Source: Skeletonema tropicum (taxonomy: Eukaryota > Bacillariophyta > Thalassiosirophyceae > Thalassiosirales > Thalassiosiraceae). Taken from it: a stretch of 64,000 nucleotides of DNA. This document shows positions 10,642-20,222 of the stretch, one piece after another. Position numbers and translations under genes: made by a program. The stretch is taken from assembly GCA_037178625.1 (NCBI GenBank), contig CM074136.1, positions 1,984,001 to 2,048,000 of the forward strand, in the 5' to 3' direction. Positions within the stretch are counted from its first letter, which is position 1; each line of letters starts with the position of its first letter. The notes under the pieces were generated by a model. It made no database searches. It was not told the origin of the DNA and saw only the letters and a list, made by a program, of their open reading frames with translations.

Positions 10642-11001
10642 TCTCGGAAGTCCAGCACTCCGCAAAGGGGGTTTTTAAATTCACACGTAGATTTAAATTC
10701 CTACGTACTATGGTGATCTGCTACTACTAAATCGCGATCCGGCACTAATATAAACTCATGCAATTCGACCGGTCATACTAAGGCGCACGGTGGATTCGCC
10801 TTAGCATTTGTGATCGCTAACTATCGCTAACTGTGACATCCAAAAATCTGATGAGAAGCCCATCACAATGTCGATATCTTCCGTCAACTCGTTACTACTG
10901 TCTACTCTATCTATGCCATTATGCCGTTTCAATGCAAAAATGAAGACATATTTGGCTGCATCATTCTTCGCCTCATATGATTTGGTACTAATAATTATCG
11001 A
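10642..11001. other. spacer, no feature seen
   Basis: AT-rich DNA between the foldback cluster and the zinc-finger gene. No supportable gene or RNA. Confidence 0.35.
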
Positions 11002-12749
11002 TTACCTAGGTTCGGCTTCAGCACAAAGAGTAACACCATGTGCCTCAAACATGTGAACACGGAGAGCCACATTAAGTAAGCGCTTACTGCAATGAGGACA
11101 AGTGCTGACCATCGTATCCTCTTTCGATACTTTCACCTGCGCCGTTTCATCAGCATCATTTCCGACTGCGCCATCGCCATTATCTTCTGCAGATGTAGAT
11201 GAATCGAATACCATCAGAGGTTGATGGAGAGCAACCTCCCCATTGATGTCTGCGACTAAAGATCCTTCATCGACCTCGACAGTATCAATTTGTCTCAAAC
11301 AACTTCTTCCAATGGAACATCCTTAAACGTCAATGTGGGGTATTCTAATTTGACATAGTTACCCTTTGTACGATAAAGCTCGCTTGTAGGTGCAAATATA
11401 CGGAGTCCTCTTGGCATTCCAGGTTCACGGGTTTCTACATCTATCGCTTGCGCAAGTCTTGCACCTTGCTTGAAACTAATTTTCGCAAATTCGAATGCTG
11501 CAATTGTTTTCTCTGCACTCATTCTATTTTTATTCAATTCCTTCACTATGAAAGGCTTCGGGATAGTTTTCCTCTTTCTTATCGACGCATCAATCATCAT
11601 ATCTGGGTCGAAGTGTGCCATCTTAAGACAATCCATCCAACTACTAAACGTTCTCATCCGCAAGTTGCGTAGCCGTGTGGACTCTTCTACTGAATGATTC
11701 AATTGGGGTACGCATGCCACAATCATAGATTTAATACGAGGAAATGATGGCAACACAGCTAATGGTGCATTGTACTGCTTTGTATCTTTACTTTCAAAAG
11801 TCCACTTCATCAACATTCCTGTAACTCTCAAATCATTATCATTTGGATTCAACCCGTCTTTGCGCGATGTCTGCAATCGTTTCTCAAACAATTTAACCAC
11901 ATTGTTGGTAAGGTGGCCATCTTGGTCGAATAGTACAGGTGAAGTCCATTTCATCAACATTTGTGCAACTCTCAAATCATTGTCATTCGGGATCGAGTTT
12001 AATTTTGTCCGAAGCAATTCAACAGCATCATCTGTGAAGTGACCATCCTCGTCAAACATTATAGGCTGAGCATTACGTTGTTGCGTGCCATTATTTTGTT
12101 GCTTTTGCGCAGTCCTTCTTCGTTGCTTCTTCTTTTGGGGCTGTGTCGCATTGGAATTATTATCCCCTTCTGCTGCTGATGCGTCTTCTTCAAAGAGCTC
12201 ATGAAAATCAAAATATGCCTTTCTTTTTGATGCCTCCCGATGTGATTTATTGTTGAGGTCCCACGGCCGTTCGCACATTCGTTTGTCGGCACGTTTCTTC
12301 TTCTTTATTGCTTCGGTGAGGATTCCGTCTTTGGCTTCACCCAAGACCATCTTGCATTTAGAACATATCACTTTGAGGTGATCAATATTACTGGGATCAA
12401 GAGGGAAGTTGAAGCATGACACTGCTGTATCGCGACTACGGAATAATTGAGAAGGAGCGGTTAGCTTCATTGGGGCCGAGTTATTGTGACCTCTCGTTGA
12501 ACGACGCTGTGGAGCCACCACAGTTGTTGCAGATTCTCTGCCACGTTTTGATGTTTTTGAAGATGATGGAGTAACAAATTGCCCGGATGAACCTGACACT
12601 GGAGTATACACCCCAGCCGGCGCATTTCGGCGGCTACCGCTATCTCTGTTGTGGCTAGAATTGGGGGTTGTTGCCATGGTTAGCAAGAATGAGTGCACAA
12701 GATGATGTGGAAATGACGCTTGGCGCAAAAAAAAAACTAGATTCCCCAA
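11002..12749 (-). CDS. C2H2-finger protein with an apparent -1 frame break
   Basis: Two overlapping reading frames. The first (12749-11295, 484 aa) starts MGNLVFFLRQ or at the internal MATTPNSS. It has a Ser/Thr-rich N-terminus, a CSKC pair near residue 133, a basic NLS-like block (PQKKKQRRRTAQ) near 205, and two similar about 55-residue units with the core F(D)(E/Q)DGH(F/L)T and NDNDLRV(A/T). The second frame (98 codons, 11298-11002) has no ATG at its start and carries a C2H2 finger, CPHCSKRLLNVALRVHMFEAH. It is joined by a -1 shift at GTTGTTTGAGAC. Either the gene has a 1 nt indel (pseudogene or assembly error) or the finger is reached by a frameshift or short unseen intron. It is probably a nuclear DNA-binding protein; the function is unknown. 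Confidence 0.55.
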
Positions 12750-13200
12750 AATCCAATAATAGTTCTCATAATGATCTCACGCACAAAAACGTTAATACCG
12801 TTTGTATACACTAGATATTTTAGGGGTGAATGCTTTTGACAACCAACTAGTGAGACGGCAACACCCAGCATATTCTAACTCGCAAGAGTCTGGGGAACAC
12901 GAATATGTTGGGTGTTGCCGTCTCAGGGGTGTTTTATTGGTCGAACTCACTAACTACCCTCTACGTAGGAATTAGCTAAAAGTCGGAGTCACACAAATGT
13001 CGTCTGCCGCGGTCTCGAATCCACCGTGGATCATTTCTTTCTTCCAGCCAAATCTTGCGCTCCTGTGGCTTCTTGCCACGTGTCTGACACGGTATGAATT
13101 CTGGACAGACCAAGTGCAAATTTCTAGCTGCTGTTCCTATCTTCACCTTGGCTTTCTCACCTCTTTCTCCACACCGGCTTAACCTGAAATGTACGAGATG
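12750..13200. other. spacer containing one hairpin element
   Basis: No convincing gene. The ORF 12976-13209 (minus) is basic and Cys-poor and has no recognisable domain. A perfect-looking hairpin is listed separately. Confidence 0.35.
12852..12924. repeat. hairpin, 24 bp arms
   Basis: Arms 12852-12875 and 12901-12924 match at 23 of 24 positions around a 25 nt loop. The ends are GAGACGGCAACACCCA. It looks like a miniature element or a strong structural motif. Confidence 0.8.
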
Positions 13201-14251
13201 AAAATGCACGTCCGGGGATGTACGTCATGTGGATGCCTAATGTACGTCATGTGCATGCCAAATGCACGTCATGAGCATGCCAAATGCACGTCATGTGTAA
13301 CGCTTTTTTCTGCAGTTTCATTTCATGTGTATCCAATAACTATTAGTTTCATGCCAAATGCACGTCTTGTGTATGCCAAATGTACGTCCAAATTTAGCGC
13401 ATAAATAGCGATTATACAATCACCGTTCAAACTGCCATTAGATCCCATTGAAATTCACGTCCACCGGGATCTTCGCCCAAACTCAAAATGCCAAATGTAC
13501 GTCATATGTAATGCTTGTTGTTTTGCAATTTATCAAAACGGCACTGCCCATTGTAGCAGTAAGTACCCATAGCCCTCTATAAGTATGGCGGGGAAGGCAG
13601 TGACGCCACTCACATCTCACAACCTCTCAAAACGAACCTTCGATGCTCCTTCGATGCATCACCAACCACCAACACGCACCGGCCCATCAACAACTTGGCT
13701 GGCACATTCAACATGACATCCTATGGATTATTCTACTTTTTCTGCTGTTGATAGTGTCCCTTACTTATCTTTTCGGTGTCCAGCGGTTGTGAGTGGGGTG
13801 AAAGAGATCAATTTGCCAAAACAACAAGCAGCGACTGGGCCTTAGATGCTTGGTTAATCCTTGCGTCTACCACCTCATAAATCGAGGTTTATTTAATGGC
13901 TTTGGCTGTGTTTGTTTTCAAATAAAGTCTCGGCAACCTTTCTCCAGACATCTAGAAATTATACAATTCTACCCTCAATGACCACCACCGATCTATTACG
14001 AACGTAACAATTCACAGAAGATTTATTTCATTTTGCATCTAACCACCATGTCAACCGGTCCATCAAAGAATCATCAAAGTTATGGCCATCAAACAAGAGG
14101 TGCAGAGGTGAAGATGTTTTTGTACAAAAGATGACTGCCTGTGGTACGTACTTACTAGGACTTACCAATAAACGTATGTAGGATGAGGCTGTTATACAAC
14201 ATAAAACATAACCAATAAATGTTTAAAGGATAACCCTTCAAGGACGTACAT

Positions 14252-15388
14252 CACAAGAAAATTTTTTTCGCCGGGACGCGAAAGCGTCCCATTGGGACGC
14301 TCCGTCCCGGCGCCGGAGGCGGCGGGAGGCAATTCTCCCCGTTTTTTGGCCAAATTTTTGTCACCGCCGCCGTTCAGCCCGCTGAAATTGCAAAATCCAC
14401 CACAAAATCCTCCATCACCATGGCACAAAAGTTCTTCCTACGCTTCCTTCCCGATCGAGATGTCAGCATCGGACAATAATTCATGCGCATGCATTGCCCA
14501 TCGGTTAACTCAATATGTTATATTTTTGTCCAGCCCTGAAGTGAACGATGGGATGAGTTTGTCATGATACCAAGCAGAATAATTAAATGGATAGAAAGTT
14601 ACAAAAAAACATGCCGGCCTAGCGATGCGCTGCTGTACCTTGTCCAACATAGCGACGAGGGGAATGAAGAGAGAGCATTAATTGCAATGATTTCCCACGC
14701 TGTGTGCCGTGGCGGCGAGATAGAAATGGGAGAAGACAGGAACCATCTCCTTTTGATGGGCGGAAATCAAGAACGGGCAGGTCATGCAAGGCAGACACTC
14801 TCCTATTCTTCTCCTGACTCGAAAGAAGAATGCAGCTGCTGCTGGCGGGCACTTGCATGTTGGGCAGACTAGATTGTGGAATCGCATGCTCCCACATTCG
14901 AAGCCATTACAATGACAACGCCAGGTGGCATTTGATAAATTTTGCATTTGCAGGGACTTCTTCCGGTACACATCAATCGACCAATTATTATTAGACACCA
15001 AGTTGAAGTCCTTTCGCTCACGCAGGTTGCGAGTGTGCTGATGTGCTACTGCAATGGTCTGCAGGAGCTGGGGAGAAAAAGTCTATGAAACTGACGGTGA
15101 AGGGAAACATTACATAAGATTACATACTGATAGTGGACCAGCATTTGATAAGCACCATCAGGCGTAGATGGATATGAAAAGATGAACATCGCAACATTGG
15201 GAGGAAGCTTGGCATAAGTGATAAGGTAGACTGACATTAATTGGCTTTCATTGGATCCATTCATGCATAAGTCGCAAGAAGTAATCTCTTCTTTATCATC
15301 TTCTTGCTTTGTGGGTGTGTATGTACTTCTACTATGATGATGTAACTATGTACGTGTGGTCTATTTGCTACGCACGTGGAGCAAGAGT
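14252..15388 (+). repeat. giant palindrome, left arm
   Basis: About 1.13 kb, almost identical in reverse complement to 15447-16583. I see only a few differences, such as one T in the poly-T run near 14265 and a 1 nt indel near 15267. The outer tip is GC-rich and itself palindromic (GGGACGCGAAAGCGTCCC). Confidence 0.95.
14678..15264 (-). CDS. palindrome-borne two-exon gene, left copy (hypothetical)
   Basis: Exons 15264-15124 and 15067-14678 with a 56 nt intron (GTAATC donor, TTTTTCTCCCCAG acceptor), phase 0. The product of about 176 aa starts MNGSNESQLMSVYLITYAKL and continues through LLQTIAVAHQHTRNLRERKD. A cysteine cluster near the middle (WRCHCNGFECGSM, then VCPTCKC) could bind zinc. No family is recognised. 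The start differs from the mirror copy because of a 1 nt indel just upstream of the ATG. It reads outward from the palindrome centre. Confidence 0.4.
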
Positions 15389-15446
15389 AGAAGGTCCAAA
15401 TCGCTGGGACGATCAACTTTAATAATGGGAGTCCCCATGGGACGAC
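15389..15446. repeat. palindrome centre (58 bp unique spacer)
   Basis: The only sequence of the structure not present twice. It contains the small palindrome GTCCCCATGGGAC. A spacer of this size is usual for stable large inverted repeats. Confidence 0.9.
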
Positions 15447-16583
15447 ACTCTTGCTCCACGTGCGTAGCAAATAGACCACACGTACATAGTTACATCATCA
15501 TAGTAGAAGTACATACACACCCACAAAGCAAGAAGATGATAAAGAAGAGATTACTTCTTGCGACTTATGCATAATGGATCCAATGAAAGCCAATTAATGT
15601 CAGTCTACCTTATCACTTATGCCAAGCTTCCTCCCAATGTTGCGATGTTCATCTTTTCATATCCATCTACGCCTGATGGTGCTTATCAAATGCTGGTCCA
15701 CTATCAGTATGTAATCTTATGTAATGTTTCCCTTCACCGTCAGTTTCATAGACTTTTTCTCCCCAGCTCCTGCAGACCATTGCAGTAGCACATCAGCACA
15801 CTCGCAACCTGCGTGAGCGAAAGGACTTCAACTTGGTGTCTAATAATAATTGGTCGATTGATGTGTACCGGAAGAAGTCCCTGCAAATGCAAAATTTATC
15901 AAATGCCACCTGGCGTTGTCATTGTAATGGCTTCGAATGTGGGAGCATGCGATTCCACAATCTAGTCTGCCCAACATGCAAGTGCCCGCCAGCAGCAGCT
16001 GCATTCTTCTTTCGAGTCAGGAGAAGAATAGGAGAGTGTCTGCCTTGCATGACCTGCCCGTTCTTGATTTCCGCCCATCAAAAGGAGATGGTTCCTGTCT
16101 TCTCCCATTTCTATCTCGCCGCCACGGCACACAGCGTGGGAAATCATTGCAATTAATGCTCTCTCTTCATTCCCCTCGTCGCTATGTTGGACAAGGTACA
16201 GCAGCGCATCGCTAGGCCGGCATGTTTTTTTGTAACTTTCTATCCATTTAATTATTCTGCTTGGTATCATGACAAACTCATCCCATCGTTCACTTCAGGG
16301 CTGGACAAAAATATAACATATTGAGTTAACCGATGGGCAATGCATGCGCATGAATTATTGTCCGATGCTGACATCTCGATCGGGAAGGAAGCGTAGGAAG
16401 AACTTTTGTGCCATGGTGATGGAGGATTTTGTGGTGGATTTTGCAATTTCAGCGGGCTGAACGGCGGCGGTGACAAAAATTTGGCCAAAAAACGGGGAGA
16501 ATTGCCTCACGCCGCCTCCGGCGCCGGGACGGAGCGTCCCAATGGGACGCTTTCGCGTCCCGGCGAAAAAATTTTCGTAGAAA
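15447..16583 (-). repeat. giant palindrome, right arm
   Basis: Mirror of 14252-15388. Confidence 0.95.
15567..16156 (+). CDS. palindrome-borne two-exon gene, right copy (hypothetical)
   Basis: Mirror image of 14678-15264. Exons 15567-15710 and 15767-16156, giving 177 aa starting MHNGSNES. Exon 2 and the intron match the left copy. Because both arms keep the same open frame, the gene is either functional or the palindrome is very recent. The function is unknown. Confidence 0.4.
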
Positions 16584-16720
16584 GTGGACGTGCAGGGGAC
16601 GTACACCCCGGACGTGCATTTTCGTGGTGCCCACCCGTCACCAAAGTTTATTAGTGTAAACACCGGAACGGAACCATGTCATCCTCTAGCTAGAGAGACA
16701 GAATCAAAACAATAATAAGT

Positions 16721-18104
16721 ATGCCATCACAACAAATTAAGAAATTGGGGGGCAGAGCTGCCGAGATCACACCCACAAAATTGAAAAGTATTGTGGTAAT
16801 TTCTTTGACTTCACTTTCCCTTCTTTACGGTATCCAGGTCCAAAAAACATGGGCGAATAATTTTAAAACCATGGATGAAAAGAGACACTCCACTCTTTCG
16901 CACCAGTTTGCTATTGTGAATTATGTCGAGAGCATGGATCAAATCTATGGAGTTTATTCCATCCATCAACAAATTTTGAAGCACAATTGGAAATCAACAA
17001 ATTTTGAAGCACAATATTAGGGTGCCACATGTTGTTCTTGTCCCATATGATATGAAAAAAAGCTTACAGGACGCCGTAACACGGTGGGTGGGTGAGGAGA
17101 ATCGCCGCTTTGTCAATAAAATAGGGGACAAGGTATCTAAAAACTCAGGTATTTGGCAAGGAGTATTCAACAAGTTGGCAGCTTTCAATCTGACCGAGTT
17201 CGAGAAGGTAATTGTGTTGGATGCTGATATTCTCATTCGAAGTGACATCACACACTGGTTCGACTATCCCACCCCTTGCGCAATTCAGGGAAATAATGAC
17301 CTGAATTGGAATTCAGGAGCAATGGTCATCACACCAGACTCAACGAAATTTCAGCAGATGTTGGGTTATTTGCCCAATCTAACACGCTTTGACGCAAAGA
17401 AAGCTTATGATAGTGACCCGATGACTAATGGTTATGGTGACCAAGAGTTTGTGACAGCTTTCTTTACTGCGGCTCAAAAGAATGTCACTGGTGTGAAGAA
17501 GCATAAGCGTTGTGTGATGCCAACAGAAGCAGCAATTCTGAGTAGCTTGCTGAAGAAACCAGATATCTCTTACTTCAACAATTTTCACCCGTGGATTTTT
17601 GAAACAATTCATTTCACTGTAGACAAGCCATGGCGACGCGATACTCGTCCTGACCACCCTTTCGTTTGCAGCATGCTCCGCGAATGGAATGAAAGCATGA
17701 AAGGTGTTGAGAAGTACTATGATCTTATCCCACCTATACAGAATGACTATCTTCAGAATTGTCCATTGAATCAAACTCCAGGAGGCTGGGGAAAGCCATC
17801 AGAGAAAAGGTTTGACGATGCAATTGATTATCATTCAAAAACCAAAAATGAGGAAGGCAAGGGATCTAGGGAGGGGGGAGAGGAAGTCAGCAAGGATAAG
17901 GATACAAAGGACGTGGAGGCTACATCATTTTCATGTACGTTTTGCAAAATTCTGAGTGAGCCAGAATTGGTGGTCGCTGGGACAGGTGGCAAAACTTGTC
18001 GTTCAATACAACTGATTGCGGCTGGAGAAGTAAATGGAAGCGATATATGTGCAATCATTCGAAAGCAGGAGAATGTGTGTTGTCCAGACCCTGGGTTCTT
18101 GTAA
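16721..18104 (+). pseudogene. GT8 (glycogenin-like) glycosyltransferase, frame broken by a 28 nt insertion
   Basis: Type II membrane glycosyltransferase of family GT8, which transfers sugar from a nucleotide sugar in the Golgi or cytosol. N-terminal frame 16721-17020 has a membrane anchor (IVVISLTSLSLLYGIQV) and the start of the catalytic fold. The second frame 17004-18104 carries the metal-binding DAD (VIVLDADILIRS), NSGAMVI and HPWIFETIHF, all expected in GT8. The frames are joined where a 23 bp direct repeat (16965-16987 and 16993-17015, 5 nt apart) adds 28 nt; removing one unit makes the frame continuous. The Lys/Glu-rich linker and a CTFCKIL-type Cys-containing tail follow the catalytic part. 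It is either a recent pseudogene, one allele, or an assembly artefact. Confidence 0.8.
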
Positions 18105-18382
18105 ATCAGCACAAGATGTGCACGTTTGCACAAATTGAAAGTCCTTACAGGCCGTACATCGTTGCACTGGTTCTTCCTTTGTTATCACGTTGCTTGTCTC
18201 AAAGCTACTTATCTCTAAGCGTTGTCTAGAGATGAGGCTCTGGCCTCACGTCAACTGGGAGTACTAATAGCACTACTATTGGTGATTCTTTTCTACTTTC
18301 TTCTAGAGACATAGGTATTGTCCGTATCTACCCATAAATAAGGTATTGTATGTAGGTACCCTAATTTTCCGACTGTCGACTG
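18105..18382. other. 3' flank of the GT8 gene, no feature seen
   Basis: AT-rich spacer without a supportable gene. Confidence 0.35.
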
Positions 18383-18449
18383 TTTCTCCTGGACCAATTC
18401 TTCTTTGACAGAGAGCTTGATATACAATGTTTGCAAGCGAAGTCACATA
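18383..18449 (+). repeat. dispersed copy of 8630-8694
   Basis: Near-identical to a segment of the TPR ORF but with a 2 nt insertion that breaks the frame, so this is a relic. Confidence 0.75.
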
Positions 18450-18781
18450 CTTAGACGGGGACAATTTATCTTCAAGTTACTATTAAGCGCAGCTTGCTGT
18501 GGTGAGGGGGGGGGGGTCAACTTTTCTACCCCCGTAATTTTTACCCCCGGTGTAGAGGCTGTAGTAGAGTATTAGGTCGTAAGTAGTGGGCATGGTTGTG
18601 TTTGATCTTAGTTGTTACTCGTTGCTTTGCATGTGCCTGCTCGGCTCGTGCTTCCAATTTATCTTTCGACTTCCCCTTGACAACCTTCTTGCCACTCTGA
18701 AGGCACATGATACAAATGGGTAAGCATTTGACATAGAACAACCTAGACAGCAGCCGCAACACAACCGGCGAACCCATCCAT

Positions 18782-19276
18782 TTAGCCTTTGCCCTTGGGT
18801 CGGCTGCTCTTCTTTCCAGAGTCTATGACGGCATAAAATTCATCATCGCTGATCTGGACAGGATTTAAAGCGTTCGAAAAAGCCGCAACAGTGCCTCTCA
18901 CAACTTTCTTCTTCGATCCAGATCTTATTTTCCTCATAGATGAAGCCTTTCCAGCTAAAAAGTCCTTGTGGCGATGAAGCAGATCGCCAATATGCTGAGT
19001 TTCTTTCTTGATGGCAGCAACGGCCTCTTCAAATACGGGCACAGCAAACTCACTCCAGCGTAGATTGCTCATGGTCGCGATTTTGCTATCTATGTCATCA
19101 CGGCTGGTTTGCTCATTATATTTTCTTCGTGACAACAAAACTGGTAAGTTAGGAGGAATATAGATATAACTGAACAATAAACTTACTTTGTGCCCGTTCT
19201 CTTCATTCCTGTATTCTCGGGGAGGGTAGGGAACTCTGCTCGAAGGAGGACTTTCCAATACTTCAGCACAAAGCAC
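18782..19276 (-). CDS. small basic protein, function unknown
   Basis: ORF of 164 codons. The coding-looking part begins at the internal Met at 19072 (MSNLRWSEFAVPVFEEAVAA), giving 96 aa. It has a helical, charged middle and a Lys/Arg-rich tail ending KKSSRPKGKG. The N-terminal 68 codons include a GTAAGT...TTACCAG stretch (about 19173-19128) that looks like a short intron but is not frame-compatible, so the 19072 start is preferred. A further short basic ORF (18777-18541) with a plausible acceptor (GTGCCTTCAG) may be a downstream exon. No family is recognised. Confidence 0.35.
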   Translation of the reverse strand: MLCAEVLESPPSSRVPYPPREYRNEENGHKVSLLFSYIYIPPNLPVLLSRRKYNEQTSRDDIDSKIATMSNLRWSEFAVPVFEEAVAAIKKETQHIGDLLHRHKDFLAGKASSMRKIRSGSKKKVVRGTVAAFSNALNPVQISDDEFYAVIDSGKKSSRPKGKG

Positions 19277-19302
19277 ACAGAGTACTTTTGATCTTTTGTA
19301 TA

Positions 19303-19848
19303 TTGGTCATCAGTTTATTTTTTGCTTTTCATCACGATATCCGAGTTTAATTTCCTCGAGGTAATCATACAGATAGTGCAAGATTTGAGTGTCGATGCGC
19401 GTCTCTTCGTCAAGATCTGTTTCGTAACGGAGGTATTCCACAGACTTGTAGTCCTTGCCCATCATCGCCCGCCTTGAATGCACATGTCTTTTTGTTTTTT
19501 CTTTGCAGGCTCTGTTGGTGTTGGAAGATCAACATTGATAACATCGACATTGATATTTTCGTCTGGGAGAAGAATTTAAATCCCTTTCGTAACGATGGGA
19601 GTGGAGTCAGAGTGTAAATCCTTCAACGTATCATATCATATCACTTAGGAAATTGGTAAATGTTGCATTATCGCTACCTAGACATCATTGAACCAAACGT
19701 ATCACCCTCATGGAGAAATTCAACAAGATTGCATGCACCTGGGTCAGACGCATCTGCAGTGATTGTCTCAATACGCCCGATGGCGGCATCTAGAGCATCG
19801 TCCGTCACATCTTTTCCCTCCTTTTCAAAGAGCTTTTTGACTCCGAAT
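19303..19848 (-). CDS. C-terminal exons of an unrecognised acidic protein
   Basis: Two open segments on the minus strand join across a plausible 205 nt intron. Exon A (about 19848-19678) reads KKLFEKEGKDVTDDALDAAI and further helical sequence. Exon B (19472-19303) contains DYKSVEYLRYETDLDEETRI and ends DEKQKIN with a stop. Donor GTAGCG and acceptor TTCAAG are acceptable. The composition (charged, helical, no low complexity) is more protein-like than the overlapping plus-strand ORF. The 5' end is not located. The function is unknown. Confidence 0.35.
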
Positions 19849-20100
19849 GGTCATCATTTGCCCGCACCTTCGTGCGGATCATTATGCAATAAATGTGTTC
19901 GTGCTCCGATAGAAATGCACGTCAATGAGCACCATGGCGATGCTGGGGGGCGGCGGCAGCCGATGAGTTTAGAACTAAGCGATGTAAAAAATAACTCAAC
20001 TAATAGTGTTGTTAGAGGGTAGTACTACCATTGTACCATTGTGTTGGTGTTGTGTCCGATGCCATCTTGTTGGAGGTTTGTTAGTGGTCCTCACAGCGGG

Positions 20101-20222
20101 TTTATGAGCGATGCCTAGCACCGGCAGTCGAGCACACAGCCGATCTTGATCTTGATGTTGCTGAGCATCCTGTAAGAGACCTTGTAGAAAGCGGCATGCA
20201 GTCTGAGCTGGGATTTTGCTGC
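20101..20222 (+). repeat. dispersed copy of 8789-8922
   Basis: About 90% identical with small indels. It lies in the same orientation and order as its partner at 18383, but 1.65 kb away instead of 94 bp. Confidence 0.8.

Larger units (their letters stand above)
13201..16622. mobile_element. candidate 3.4 kb DNA transposon with 25-26 bp TIRs and a palindromic core
   Basis: Left end 13201-13226 starts AAAATGCACGTCCGGGG followed by ATGTACGTC. The right end 16622-16598 reads the same on the opposite strand, lacking only one A. Inside the left end are five or more further copies of AAATG(C/T)ACGTC (13240-13500), typical of subterminal transposase-binding arrays. 13500-14251 holds no gene I can support. 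The core 14252-16583 is a giant palindrome. No transposase and no clear target duplication were seen, so the outer limits are an inference from the inverted repeats alone. Confidence 0.5.

Noticed and set aside
12976..13209. 77-codon minus-strand ORF with Arg/Glu-rich tail
   Set aside because: No domain, overlaps the start of the inverted-repeat element, no splice support.
15261..15574. Two overlapping ORFs starting MVYLLRTWSK on opposite strands at the palindrome centre
   Set aside because: They are mirror readings of the same arm sequence running across the centre, and neither has gene-like composition.
19660..20022. 120-codon plus-strand ORF
   Set aside because: The minus strand in the same place reads as a more protein-like helical exon, so the plus ORF is probably its shadow.
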